Assembly: GCA_038225855.1 (NCBI GenBank) | Contig: JBBRQU010000017.1 | Coordinates: 1-64,000, forward strand | Length of the DNA stretch: 64,000 bases | Direction of reading: 5' to 3' | Source of the DNA: CAHJXF01 sp038225855 | GTDB taxonomy: Bacteria; Pseudomonadota; Gammaproteobacteria; Burkholderiales; Burkholderiaceae_D | Shown: positions 1-8,186 of the stretch, one piece after another | Numbering within the stretch: the first letter of the stretch is position 1 | How the letters are laid out: each line of letters starts with the position of its first letter | The notes under the pieces: generated by a model | Told to the model about the DNA's origin: nothing | Seen by the model: the letters and a program-made list of their open reading frames with translations, nothing else | Databases searched by the model: none | Position numbers and translations under genes: made by a program

Positions 1-1
1 A

Positions 2-259
2 TGTAACACCGGAGGACGCCCTGGCGACCTCATCTTTGCACGCCCAACTCGCTCCGACACTCGCTTCTTCGCGCCCATCGCAACCTCCATTTATGAAGCG
101 TTGCAACGACCGGTTGAATCCGCCCAATTCACCAGCGCCGCGTACATCGGCGAACTCAACGACCACGGCGTCGCCATCAGCATGGACGGGCGCGGCCAAT
201 GGCGCGACAACGTCGCAAGCGACGACCGCCCGCCGCCGTGGACAACCCTTCCGACGTAG
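2..259 (+). pseudogene. IS3-type transposase remnant (C-terminal part of integrase core), cut by window edge
   Basis: The frame is open from the window start to a TAG at 257-259 and has no usable start codon. The middle of the translation (roughly residues 43-72) reads SAQFTSAAYIGEL, then HGVAISMDGRGQWRDNV. This is the rve integrase core stretch of IS3-family transposases around '...GSQFTSAAF...HGIAISMDGKGAWRDN'. The part before it lacks the usual 'NTDQG' Asp segment, and the part after it lacks the 'VERLW' continuation, so both flanks look rearranged. I infer a decayed insertion sequence end with no active transposase. No inverted repeat could be defined. Confidence 0.55.
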
Positions 260-445
260 CAGTTCACATCGCAGCCGATCCACTTCCTCAGCGCGAATCG
301 TGTTCAAACGAGCGGAGCCACTTCTCTTCTGGGTGCTGGCGTCGCATCGCCTCGAGTGTATCGACGTCGAGGGTCACGATCTCAACGCGGTTTTCGAAGT
401 GGAGAACATACGGGTGCCGCCAAGCGTGATACGAATATTTTTCAT

Positions 446-847
446 TTACGTCCAAAGCCGTAACGGGCAATGCGCCGCGGCAGCGGAAAAGTCCTTGTCG
501 GTGGTGAGTAGGGTGAGCTCGTGACGCAGACAAAGCTGAGCCAGCAGGGCGTCGATGGTGCCGATCTGCACTCCCGAGCGACGACAGCGGTTGCGCAGGT
601 CGGCCGCGTCGATGTGGTCCTGACGGTCGGGACTCAGAAGCGGAAGCGCCGCGAAGCGTTCGATAAGATCGCGGCGTGCGCGCGGCCCGACGAAGCCCTG
701 CAGCAGTTCTTGCAGTACGAGTCCTGTGGTCACCACGATCTCACCGACTTGAAGCGCGTCGCGCAACGCTTTCACCTCTGGCGCGTCGCTGTCTCGATCA
801 CGCCGGAAAGCCAAGGACCAGACGCTCGTGTCAACCAGTAGCGTCAT
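446..847 (-). CDS. vapC: PIN-domain toxin, VapC family
   Basis: A 133-residue PIN-domain protein, the usual VapC length. VapC toxins are Mg-dependent endoribonucleases that cut tRNA or rRNA when not bound by their antitoxin. The acidic residues expected of the family are visible: D6 in VDTSVW, E47 in LQEL, D99 in GTIDAL and D117 in TTDKDF. The start at 847 overlaps the stop of the upstream antitoxin gene (ATGA), which implies translational coupling. A longer frame upstream exists but would run into the antitoxin gene. The pair lies beside a transposase remnant, consistent with acquired DNA. All motifs are intact, so the toxin is probably active. Confidence 0.88.
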   Translation of the reverse strand: MTLLVDTSVWSLAFRRDRDSDAPEVKALRDALQVGEIVVTTGLVLQELLQGFVGPRARRDLIERFAALPLLSPDRQDHIDAADLRNRCRRSGVQIGTIDALLAQLCLRHELTLLTTDKDFSAAAAHCPLRLWT

Positions 848-1044
848 CCACGGGACCGTTCGGCTTTGTAGTCGAACGACTCCTCCCATTCGAGTTTGCC
901 CATCAGTTCGACCAGACGTTTCTGCCTGCGACGAGCAATGAATTCCTCGAGCGCGCGCGTGACCGCCGCCTTTTTTGTGCGCTCGCCGCTGAGCTTCAAT
1001 GCGCGTTCGATGAGGTCCGGATCCAGCGAAAGATTGGTTGCCAT
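844..1044 (-). CDS. vapB: VapB-type antitoxin (DUF2191-like)
   Basis: A 66-residue protein starting MATNLSLDPDLIERAL, followed by a charged helical region. This matches small VapB antitoxins with an N-terminal DNA-binding segment and a C-terminal toxin-binding tail. The ATG at 1044 is chosen because an AAGGAG ribosome-binding site sits six bases upstream; a longer frame to 1170 would overlap the neighbouring CobD/CbiB gene and lacks that signal. Its stop overlaps the toxin start. In this family the antitoxin neutralises the PIN toxin and the complex autorepresses the operon; that function is inferred from family and context. Confidence 0.85.
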   Translation of the reverse strand: MATNLSLDPDLIERALKLSGERTKKAAVTRALEEFIARRRQKRLVELMGKLEWEESFDYKAERSRG

Positions 1045-1103
1045 GTGTAGCTCCTTACACATTAGTTTACACGGCTGGCGCCGCAGGCGGGCAACCGCAT
1101 GCG

Positions 1104-2099
1104 CTAGCCGAACAACCCCGCGACCGACAGCAACAACAGCAGCATCATCCACAACAGCATCGACCGCCACACGAGACCGACAGCGCTTTGCAATGCCGCG
1201 GGACTCGCTTCGACGCCGGGCATCATTTCGGCCGCGGGGTCGAGGGTCGCGGACGTGGTTGGATCGATAGTTGATGCAAGCGGCATCTCAGGAAGATTGC
1301 GCGCGGTCGGCCCGAGCCGCACGCCGAGCGCACCGCTGCCGGCGGCAAGCAGAATGCCGCGCGAAACGTCGGCCCACTGTTGCAGATGATTGCGCCAGCA
1401 GAACACCGCGTCTTCGAAGTTGCCGACGATCGCGAAGCCGATCGCCGTCAGGCGCACCGGCAGCCAGTCGATCCACTGAAAGGCGCGTTGCGCGAACAAG
1501 CCGAAGGGTTCGAGCGGCGCCGCATCGTTCACGCCGCGCGTGGGTTGATTCCAGCGCCGCGCGAGATAGTCGGCGAGGCGATAGAGCACCGCGCCCGCCG
1601 GTCCCGGCAGGATCACGAACCAGAAGAACACGCCGAACACATGGCGGTGCGACGCGACCAATGCCTCTTCGATCGCGAGCCTGCAGATGTCCGAAAGCAC
1701 CAGATCGGCCGCAGAAAATTTGGGGTCCGACGCGCGCTTCCATTCGGTCAGCAAGGCGCGTGCGCGATCGAGATCGTTGTCAGCGAGCGCGAGTTGAATG
1801 TCGGTGTAGTAATGGCTGAACTGGCGGAAACCCAGCGTGAGATAGACGATCAGCGCGTTCCATGCAAGCCCGAGAAAGGGATGCACGCGCAGCAGCAGGT
1901 AGTAGATCAGCCACGCGAAGATCGTCAGCGGCGCGACCAGGATGAACCACGCGAGCACGCCCTGCTGTTTCTCGCCCGCGTTGAAGTTGCGCTCGAGCGC
2001 CTCGGCGGTTCCACGCACCGCGTTATAGGCGACGTTGGCCGACGACAGCGGCCGCAATTGCTCGACGAGGAGCGCGATGATCAGCGAGAGAAGACCCAT
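1104..2099 (-). CDS. CobD/CbiB family membrane protein
   Basis: A 331-residue integral membrane protein with hydrophobic segments near residues 1-12, 48-70, 75-95, 155-178 and 315-330. It resembles the CobD/CbiB family (adenosylcobinamide-phosphate synthase-like). In Burkholderiales a divergent member sits downstream of rplS and a CoA pyrophosphatase, exactly as here. No other cobalamin gene lies in the window, so a role in corrin biosynthesis is not supported by context. It starts 72 bases after the NUDIX gene and is probably co-transcribed with it. The hydrophilic region near residues 265-300 is poorly conserved in feel. Confidence 0.75.
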   Translation of the reverse strand: MGLLSLIIALLVEQLRPLSSANVAYNAVRGTAEALERNFNAGEKQQGVLAWFILVAPLTIFAWLIYYLLLRVHPFLGLAWNALIVYLTLGFRQFSHYYTDIQLALADNDLDRARALLTEWKRASDPKFSAADLVLSDICRLAIEEALVASHRHVFGVFFWFVILPGPAGAVLYRLADYLARRWNQPTRGVNDAAPLEPFGLFAQRAFQWIDWLPVRLTAIGFAIVGNFEDAVFCWRNHLQQWADVSRGILLAAGSGALGVRLGPTARNLPEMPLASTIDPTTSATLDPAAEMMPGVEASPAALQSAVGLVWRSMLLWMMLLLLLSVAGLFG

Positions 2100-2170
2100 G
2101 CGGTATCGGGCTGCGCTATCGGAATGTGGAATGCAGGAGGCGATCGCCTGTGGGTCGATTGTATCGTTCG

Positions 2171-2890
2171 TCAGTCGCGCAGTTGCGCGTGCAGGAAGCG
2201 ATAGAGATTGCGAATCATCGCGGCCGTCGCGCCCCAGATGAAGTGGTCACCGTGCGGCATGGCCGTGAAGTGGCGCACTCCCCCGTCGAACACGATCTCG
2301 CGCCGCTCGTGATGTCCGGGATTCATCAGGAATGCAAGCGGCGCCTCGAAGGCCTCGGCGACTTCGAAGGCGTCGAGCGTGAGATCGAACGGCGGAAAGA
2401 CGAGCGCTACGATCGGCGCCACCATGAAGCCGGTGATGGTTGGGTAATCCGGCAGACGGCCGATCACTTCGACATGCTTGCGACCCAGGCCGATCTCCTC
2501 TTCGCTTTCGCGTAAAGCCGTGTCGAGCGCATCGACGTCGCCGGGTTCGGCGCTTCCGCCGGGAAAGCTCACTTGCCCCGCATGATCGTTCAGATGCGCG
2601 GTGCGTTCCGTGAACAGCACGGTCAGTCCTCCCGCGCGCGCGACGATGGGGATCAACACCGACGCGGGCACCGGGCCGGTTGCGCCGACGCGAAGCCGTG
2701 GCTTCTTCGACTCGTCGCTGACCTCGGGTTGCCACGCGCGCGGCGCGACGAATGCGGCGCGCACGCGCTCGACCGTCAAGCGATCGGCCGCAATCGCAGG
2801 CTCGCTCGCGATGCCGACGATGGGCGATTGCTCGGGATCGACGGGCAGCGGCGCGATCGGCTCTGCGGTGGGATCGGTATGCGAAGTCAT
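2171..2890 (-). CDS. CoA pyrophosphatase, NUDIX hydrolase (NudL type)
   Basis: A 239-residue NUDIX protein. The NUDIX box is complete: GGSAEPGDVDALDTALRE leads into SEEEIGL. Just before it lies the NudL/UPF0035 signature, readable as LFTERTAHLNDHAGQVSFPG. Members hydrolyse CoA and acyl-CoA to phosphopantetheine compounds and 3',5'-ADP. The first 70 residues are Pro/Ala-rich and not part of the fold. The gene follows rplS after a strong hairpin (2905-2932) and is in turn followed by the CobD/CbiB-like gene, a standard betaproteobacterial order. Confidence 0.85.
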   Translation of the reverse strand: MTSHTDPTAEPIAPLPVDPEQSPIVGIASEPAIAADRLTVERVRAAFVAPRAWQPEVSDESKKPRLRVGATGPVPASVLIPIVARAGGLTVLFTERTAHLNDHAGQVSFPGGSAEPGDVDALDTALRESEEEIGLGRKHVEVIGRLPDYPTITGFMVAPIVALVFPPFDLTLDAFEVAEAFEAPLAFLMNPGHHERREIVFDGGVRHFTAMPHGDHFIWGATAAMIRNLYRFLHAQLRD

Positions 2891-2904
2891 CGGTGCACAA
2901 ACAA

Positions 2905-2932
2905 GAAGGCGCGCCGCATCGGGCGCGCCTTC
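2905..2932 (-). terminator. Rho-independent terminator after rplS
   Basis: A perfect 11-bp inverted repeat (GAAGGCGCGCC, loop of six, GGCGCGCCTTC) lies 36 bases past the rplS stop on the minus strand and is followed by a T-rich stretch (TTGTTTG). It probably ends or attenuates the rpsP-rimM-trmD-rplS transcript before the CoA pyrophosphatase gene. Confidence 0.7.
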
Positions 2933-2968
2933 ATCGGGGCATGGCCGGCAAGCGATGTCAGGACGCGA

Positions 2969-3406
2969 TCACGACGCCACTGTCTCGTCGGTGCTCTGGG
3001 CCGGTTTCGCGGCGGTGGCGGCCGCAGTCTTGCCTCCCGTTACACGGCTCTTGATGCTGAGCTTTTCCTTGATGCGCGCCGACTTGCCCGAACGTTCGCG
3101 CAGGTAGTACAGCTTGGCGCGACGGACATCTCCGCGACGCTTGACCTCGACCGATGCGATCGACGGCGAATAGGTTTGAAACGTCCGCTCGACGCCTTCG
3201 CCACTCGAGATCTTGCGAACGATAAAGTTCGAGTTCAAGCCGCGATTGCGTTTGGAGATGACTACGCCTTCGTAGGCCTGCACGCGTTTGCGCGTGCCTT
3301 CGACGACGTTGACATTGACGATCACGGTATCGCCCGGTGCGAACTCGGGGATCTTCTTGCCCAGACGCGCGATTTCTTCCTGTTCCAGCGTTTCGATGAG
3401 ATTCAT
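2969..3406 (-). CDS. rplS: 50S ribosomal protein L19
   Basis: A 145-residue protein that matches L19 throughout: N-terminal MNLIETLEQEEI, then FAPGDTV, VEGTRKRVQAYEG, RNRGLNSNFIVRKIS, GEGVERTFQTYSP, and RRAKLYYLRERSGKSARIKE. L19 sits at the 30S-50S interface. The C-terminal tail beyond residue 120 is Ala/Thr-rich and about 20 residues longer than in E. coli, as in many betaproteobacteria. A GAAGGAG ribosome-binding site precedes the ATG. It is the last gene of the rpsP-rimM-trmD-rplS operon. Confidence 0.98.
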   Translation of the reverse strand: MNLIETLEQEEIARLGKKIPEFAPGDTVIVNVNVVEGTRKRVQAYEGVVISKRNRGLNSNFIVRKISSGEGVERTFQTYSPSIASVEVKRRGDVRRAKLYYLRERSGKSARIKEKLSIKSRVTGGKTAAATAAKPAQSTDETVAS

Positions 3407-3524
3407 CGTGAGACTCCTTCAACCATCGTGCGCGGACCTGATTGATCGGGTATGGCCGCGTAGCGGATGGGGTTGAATACGCGGCTTGCCGAGGCATCGC
3501 CGCACCTTCCTGCCACTTGCTCTT

Positions 3525-4301
3525 TCATTGACTGCTGCGCTTGTCCAGGCGCGCGAGCATTTGCTCGTCCTGCTTCGACAATCGCCCTTCTTCGCGCGCC
3601 CGCTCGATCAGATCGGGCCGCTTCTTCATGGTTGCCATCAGCGCTTGCTCGCGTCGCCATTCGACGATGCGCGCGTGATGACCCGACAACAAGACCTCGG
3701 GCACCTTCACGCCGCCATAGGTCTCGGGCCGCGTGTAGTGCGGACAATCGAGTAATCCACCCGCAGCCGCATCGGCGAACGAATCCTGCGAGGCCGACTC
3801 CGCATCGCCCAATGCTCCGGGCAACTGTCGCACGATCGCGTCGATCAACGCCATCGCCGCGACCTCGCCACCCGACAACACGAAGTCGCCGAGGCTGATC
3901 TCCTCGTCGACCACGCGATCGATCAGGCGTTGGTCGATCGCTTCGTAACGCCCGCACACCAGCACCAGTCCGGACGTGTCCTTCAAGTCCATCACGCGAC
4001 GATGCGTGAGCGGCTTGCCTTGCGGCGACATCAGCACCACGCGCGGCTTCGGCAATCCCGCATCGACCTGACGCTCGAGCGCAGCGGCGATCGCCGCTTC
4101 GAGAGGTTCGGCCAGCATCACCATGCCCGGGCCGCCGCCATAGGGTCGATCGTCAATCGTCCGATAGTTGTCGCTCGTGAACTCACGCGGATTCCAGGTC
4201 GCGAGCTGCCACCGTCCTTCATCCAGCGCGCGTCGCGTGATGCCCGACGCGGTCACCGCACTGAACATCTCGGGGAACAGCGTCACGACATCAAACTGCA
4301 T
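3525..4301 (-). CDS. trmD: tRNA (guanine-N1)-methyltransferase
   Basis: TrmD methylates G37 at N1 in tRNAs reading CNN/GNN codons and so prevents frameshifting. The 258-residue protein shows MQFDVVTLFPEMF at the N-terminus, YGGGPGMVM, LVLVCGRYEAIDQR and SLGDFVLSGGE, which form the trefoil-knot SAM site. The ATG at 4301 has AAGG seven bases upstream; a GTG two codons earlier is possible. It is third in the operon with rimM and rplS. A palindromic repeat (4314-4392) is inserted just upstream, between rimM and trmD. Confidence 0.97.
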   Translation of the reverse strand: MQFDVVTLFPEMFSAVTASGITRRALDEGRWQLATWNPREFTSDNYRTIDDRPYGGGPGMVMLAEPLEAAIAAALERQVDAGLPKPRVVLMSPQGKPLTHRRVMDLKDTSGLVLVCGRYEAIDQRLIDRVVDEEISLGDFVLSGGEVAAMALIDAIVRQLPGALGDAESASQDSFADAAAGGLLDCPHYTRPETYGGVKVPEVLLSGHHARIVEWRREQALMATMKKRPDLIERAREEGRLSKQDEQMLARLDKRSSQ

Positions 4302-4313
4302 CTTCACGCCTTT

Positions 4314-4392
4314 GTCATTCCGAGCATCGCGAGGGATCTCATCCGCGACGACATGCGACGAGGATGAGTTTCCTCACTGCGTTCGGGATGAC
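4314..4392. repeat. Intergenic palindromic repeat, family A
   Basis: An imperfect inverted repeat: GTCATTCCGAGCATCGCGAG at the left and its near complement ending GCGTTCGGGATGAC at the right. It fills most of the gap between rimM and trmD. A second copy of the same family is at 8101-8176. The layout (divergent 20-25 base arms with a variable centre) is that of REP or MITE-like elements. Confidence 0.65.
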
Positions 4393-4399
4393 CGTGTTT

Positions 4400-4924
4400 C
4401 TAGTAATCCTTCTGCCAATCCACCACGATGCGTCGGCCCTGCAAATCGACGCTGGACACATGCGCATCGACGAAGGGAATCACGCGCTCGATCGTCTTGC
4501 CATCTTCCATCGTTTCGCGTACCACGAGATTCTGGTGTGCGCCATTTTCCATCAGGTCGGCCACGGCGCCAAACGACTCGCCCGCACCGTTGACGACCGC
4601 AAGGCCGATCAGATCGACCCAGTAATACTCATCGTCATCGGTGACCGGAAAGTGCTTGCGCGAGATCGAAATTCGCGCGCCCTTCAAGCCTTCAGCCGTA
4701 TCGCGGTCGACGATGCCCACGAACCGGGCCGTCACCGTGTTGCCGTGCGCCCTGGCGTCGATCACGTCGAAGGATCGCAACGCGCCTTTCACGTCCAGCC
4801 ACCAGGCCTTGGCTTTCAGCATCGCCGCCGCATCGCTCGCGTACGGAGCCACCTTCACACTGCCGTCCAGTCGCCACGCATCCAGTACGTGGCCCACAAT
4901 CACGAGGTCGGACGGAACCTCCAC
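4400..4924 (-). CDS. rimM: Ribosome maturation factor RimM
   Basis: RimM binds S19 and helps assemble the 30S head. The 174-residue product starts with a GTG codon (VEVPSDLVIVGHVLDAWRL), followed by GSVKVAPYASDA. The C-terminal PRC-barrel part reads DEYYWVDLIGLAVVN, then GAVADLMENGAHQNLVV and ERVIPFVDAHVSSVDL. Length and both domains are typical. It is the second gene of the rpsP operon, 27 bases after rpsP. The repeat at 4314-4392 separates it from trmD. Confidence 0.96.
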   Translation of the reverse strand: MEVPSDLVIVGHVLDAWRLDGSVKVAPYASDAAAMLKAKAWWLDVKGALRSFDVIDARAHGNTVTARFVGIVDRDTAEGLKGARISISRKHFPVTDDDEYYWVDLIGLAVVNGAGESFGAVADLMENGAHQNLVVRETMEDGKTIERVIPFVDAHVSSVDLQGRRIVVDWQKDY

Positions 4925-4951
4925 GCGACGACCCGAATCGATGTTGCGGAC

Positions 4952-5272
4952 TCAGTTGGTCGCGGGTGCTGCGTCAGCGGCGGCGGGTGTATCTACAGCC
5001 GCGACTGCGGCCGGCCGCGCCTGACCGTTATTCTTCGTGAAGTCCTTGACCAGGCGAGCCACCGCCGGCGACATCTGAGCGCCGACGTCCTGCCAGTGCT
5101 TCACGCGGTCGAGCGCGATGCGAAGACCCTCTTCGCCTCCCGCGGCAACCGGGTTGTAGAAGCCCACACGCTCGATGAAGCGGCCGTCGCGGCGATTGCG
5201 CGAGTCGGTGGCGACCAGGTGATAGAACGGACGCTTGTTCGCACCGCCTCGGGTGAGTCGGAGAATGACCAT
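4952..5272 (-). CDS. rpsP: 30S ribosomal protein S16
   Basis: A 106-residue protein starting MVILRLTRGGANKRPFYHLV, then RNRRDGRFIERVGFYNP, the classic S16 signature. The C-terminal 25 residues are an Ala/Pro-rich tail absent from E. coli S16 but common in betaproteobacteria. The start at 5272 is supported by GAAGG upstream; an in-frame extension to 5335 is not part of the family. It is the first gene of the operon, so its promoter should lie in 5273-5428. Confidence 0.97.
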   Translation of the reverse strand: MVILRLTRGGANKRPFYHLVATDSRNRRDGRFIERVGFYNPVAAGGEEGLRIALDRVKHWQDVGAQMSPAVARLVKDFTKNNGQARPAAVAAVDTPAAADAAPATN

Positions 5273-5428
5273 GTTTCGACCTTCGTTAGGAAATCGGGGC
5301 GGCATGGCTGCTGCAACAAAGTGAGCCGGCGCCAAACCAAAAGCTTACGAGTATAGCCGCCTGGCGCAACCGAGGCAATTCGATGTCGCGGCCGCAGTCT
5401 CGTCGCGCATGAACGGTCGGGCAAAGGC

Positions 5429-5971
5429 TCAGGCCGGCGCGCGCAGCACCTCGGGATGCAGCTCGACCGTCGTGGCCGCGTCGCTGAACCACACGATGCC
5501 GTCCTGAACGGTCACCTGCAGGTCCATCGCGCGTGCCGCCAACGCCTCGATCGCGCGCGATTCGGTCGAAGCAATCCTGATCACCGTGAGATTGCGGGCG
5601 CGCGCAAGGCCGGCTTCGGCGCCCTTCCACCACAGGTCGGCCTTGTGGCCATACACGAATACGACCACGCGCCGCGCCCGACCACAGGCCTTGAGCACCG
5701 AGCGCTCGTCGGGCAGGCCGATCTCGATCCACAACTCGATCGCGCCGGTCGGATCGCGATCGATCAGGTCGGGTTCATCCACGTCCGACAAGCCTCGCCC
5801 GAACGCGAGCGTGTCGCTCGAATGCATCGCGAAGGCAAGCACGCGCGTCATCATCCGCTCGTCGGTTTCCGATGGATGCCTGGCAATCGTCAACGCGTGC
5901 TCTTCAAAACGGCCGCGATCCATGTCGCTGACCGCGAGTTGCGCCCTGAAGACCGTTGCGCGCAATGCCAT
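5429..5971 (-). CDS. YaeQ family protein
   Basis: A 180-residue YaeQ-like protein beginning MALRATVFRAQLAVSDMDRG. It also contains HALTIARHPSETDERMMTRVLAFA, split here as HALTIARHPSETDER and MMTRVLAFA, then WIEIGLPDE and VVFVYG. YaeQ proteins have a PD-(D/E)XK nuclease-like fold, and one member was reported to compensate for RfaH loss, but their function is unclear. The ATG at 5971 is chosen because the protein family begins there; an upstream extension of 32 residues is Arg-rich and unlike the family. It is a single gene between rpsP and the divergent phasin-like gene. Confidence 0.88.
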   Translation of the reverse strand: MALRATVFRAQLAVSDMDRGRFEEHALTIARHPSETDERMMTRVLAFAMHSSDTLAFGRGLSDVDEPDLIDRDPTGAIELWIEIGLPDERSVLKACGRARRVVVFVYGHKADLWWKGAEAGLARARNLTVIRIASTESRAIEALAARAMDLQVTVQDGIVWFSDAATTVELHPEVLRAPA

Positions 5972-6142
5972 CTTTCGCGTCCTCTGCGGTCGCGACCGCG
6001 ACTCATGTTCGAGAAGGCGCGAAGGATACGCGTTTGACCGATGCACGTTGCACGCTCGATTGCGCATACTTCTTCAGGCATCCTTCGACCGCCTTCGCGA
6101 TCGAATGACAATCGCTGTTCTCCCCATTCTTTGATCGACCCC

Positions 6143-6586
6143 ATGACCAAACCACTTCGCAACCCTTTCACGAACCAAAATCCGTTCTTCAACTCCTTCG
6201 GCCTCTGGTCCAGCTTCGCGCGCAACAACGCGTCGATGCTGTGGTCCGCCGGCGAAGTGATCGGTCGACGCACTACGCGCATGGCCCAGCACGGCGCCGC
6301 GCCGAATACCGACGACCGTCGCGAAATGCATCGCATGGTCAGCGAGAAACAGTCCGCGATGGCCGAGTCGTCGATGGCCGCGTGGACGCAGTGGATGCAG
6401 AGCAGCCAGACGATGTGGACCGAAGCGCTGTTCGCTCGAGGCTGGCCGAGAAGCCCGTCGAACGCCACGACGCGCATCGTCAACGCGCAACTGAAAATCG
6501 CCGACGCGGCGATGAAGCCGCTGCACAAGCGCGTGGCCGCGAATCAGAAGCGGCTCTCGGGCAAGCGCGCATCGGCGACCCGTTGA
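6143..6586 (+). CDS. Polyhydroxyalkanoate granule-associated phasin-like protein
   Basis: A 147-residue helical protein starting MTKPLRNPFTNQNPFF. The stretch VIGRRTTRMAQHGAAPN, then DRREMHRMVSEKQSAMAES, resembles small phasins found in Burkholderiales that coat PHA storage granules. No signal peptide or membrane segment is visible, and the C-terminus is basic. The upstream frame could be extended, but the family-like sequence starts at 6143. Two further phasin-type genes are at 32322 and 33023. PHA association is inferred from family resemblance. Confidence 0.6.
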   Translation: MTKPLRNPFTNQNPFFNSFGLWSSFARNNASMLWSAGEVIGRRTTRMAQHGAAPNTDDRREMHRMVSEKQSAMAESSMAAWTQWMQSSQTMWTEALFARGWPRSPSNATTRIVNAQLKIADAAMKPLHKRVAANQKRLSGKRASATR

Positions 6587-6650
6587 AGGCACGCCGCTCG
6601 CGCGGATGCGATGTGCGTCACGTGTCGGGGTACGTTCCGCTTACCTCCGC

Positions 6651-8075
6651 CTACGCCTCTCCCACCATCTTCTCGGGCCGCACCCACGCATCGAATTCTT
6701 CGGCCGTCAGATAGCCGCTCGCGACCGCGGCTTCTCTGAGACTCGTGCCTTCGCGATGCGCCTGCTTCGCGATGCTCGCGACCTTGTCGTAGCCGATGTG
6801 GATGTTGAGGGCGGTCGCGAGCATCAGCGATTGCGACACCAGTTGCGCGATGCGTTCGCGATTCGGTTCTATGCCGATCGCGCAGTGGTCGTTGAAGCTG
6901 CGCATCGCGTCGCCCAGCAGGCGGATGCTCTGCATCATGTTGTGCGCGATCAGCGGGCGAAAAACATTCAGCTCGAAGTTGCCCGATGCCCCGCCGATGT
7001 TGATCGCGACGTCGTTGCCGAACACCTGCGCACACGCCATCGTCAGCGCTTCGCATTGCGTAGGGTTGACCTTGCCCGGCATGATCGACGAACCCGGTTC
7101 GTTTTCGGGAATCGTGATCTCGCCCAGACCCGAGCGCGGACCGCTCGCCATCCAGCGCACGTCGTTGGCGATCTTGAAGAGGCTCGCGGCAAGCGTCTTG
7201 AGCGCGCCGTGCGCGTGGACGATCGCATCGGCCGCGGCCATCGCTTCGAACTTGTTGGGCGCGGTCACGAGCGGCAAGTCGGTGAGGCGTGCGAGCTCGG
7301 CCGCGACCTGCTCCGCATAACCCCTGGGCGCATTGAGGCCGGTACCGACCGCCGTGCCACCCAACGCGAGTTCATGCAGGTGCGCGAGGCTCGCCTCGAT
7401 GTGCCGCCGGTCGCGATCGAGCTGCGCGACATAGCCCGAGAACTCTTGACCGAGCGTGAGCGGGGTCGCGTCCTGCAGATGCGTGCGGCCGATCTTCACG
7501 ATGTCGGCGAAGGCCTCGGCTTTCTCGTGCAGGGTCTCGCGCAATTTCGAAAGCGACGGCAGGAGGCGCTGCGCAATCGCGGCGGCGGCGGCGACATTCA
7601 TTGCAGTCGGAAATACATCGTTGGACGACTGGCTGCGATTGACGTCGTCGTTCGGATGCACCAGCCGTTGGTTGCCGGGTGCGTTGCCGCGCCCACCACC
7701 CATCAACTCGCTGGCACGATTGGCGACGACCTCGTTGACGTTCATGTTGCTTTGAGTGCCCGACCCGGTCTGCCACACCAGCAACGGAAACTCGTCGCGA
7801 TGCTTGCCCGCCAGCACCTCGTCGCACGCCGCGACGATGACATCGCTCTTGTTCGCATCGAGCGTGCCGAGCTTCTGGTTGACGATCGCCGACGCGCGCT
7901 TGATCTGCACCAAGGCGCGCACGATCTCGAGCGGCATGCGCTCGCCCGAGATGTCGAAGTACTCGAGCGAGCGCTGCGTCTGCGCACCCCACAGATGTTC
8001 GGCCGGAACGTCGATCGCGCCGAAACTGTCGCGCTCACTTCGGGTGGGGCCGGTGATCGAATGGCGCGTGGTCAT
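6651..8075 (-). CDS. fumC: Class II fumarate hydratase
   Basis: FumC interconverts fumarate and malate in the TCA cycle without an iron-sulfur cluster. The 474-residue protein shows the three conserved regions of the superfamily: TGSGTQSNMNVNEV, then GRTHLQDATPLTLGQEF, and the signature GSSIMPGKVNPTQCEA. Residues HPNDDVNRSQSSND are also typical. The length is standard and GAGGAG precedes the ATG. It is a single gene; a family A palindromic repeat lies just upstream. Confidence 0.97.
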   Translation of the reverse strand: MTTRHSITGPTRSERDSFGAIDVPAEHLWGAQTQRSLEYFDISGERMPLEIVRALVQIKRASAIVNQKLGTLDANKSDVIVAACDEVLAGKHRDEFPLLVWQTGSGTQSNMNVNEVVANRASELMGGGRGNAPGNQRLVHPNDDVNRSQSSNDVFPTAMNVAAAAAIAQRLLPSLSKLRETLHEKAEAFADIVKIGRTHLQDATPLTLGQEFSGYVAQLDRDRRHIEASLAHLHELALGGTAVGTGLNAPRGYAEQVAAELARLTDLPLVTAPNKFEAMAAADAIVHAHGALKTLAASLFKIANDVRWMASGPRSGLGEITIPENEPGSSIMPGKVNPTQCEALTMACAQVFGNDVAINIGGASGNFELNVFRPLIAHNMMQSIRLLGDAMRSFNDHCAIGIEPNRERIAQLVSQSLMLATALNIHIGYDKVASIAKQAHREGTSLREAAVASGYLTAEEFDAWVRPEKMVGEA

Positions 8076-8100
8076 GAAGGCTCCTCAAAACAAAGCGGTG

Positions 8101-8176
8101 GTCATTTCGAACGCGGAGGGAATCTCAGTCTCTTCGCATTCTCGCGGATGGGATTTCTCGCGATGCTCGAAATGAC
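8101..8176. repeat. Intergenic palindromic repeat, family A
   Basis: A second copy of the element at 4314-4392. The left arm is GTCATTTCGAACGCGGAGGG and the right arm is the near complement ending GATGCTCGAAATGAC. It lies between fumC and the DUF218 gene. Confidence 0.65.
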
Positions 8177-8186
8177 AACACTCGAA

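Noticed and set aside
288..533. A minus-strand frame of 81 codons after vapC
   Set aside because: It overlaps the end of vapC, has no ribosome-binding site near a good start and matches no family.
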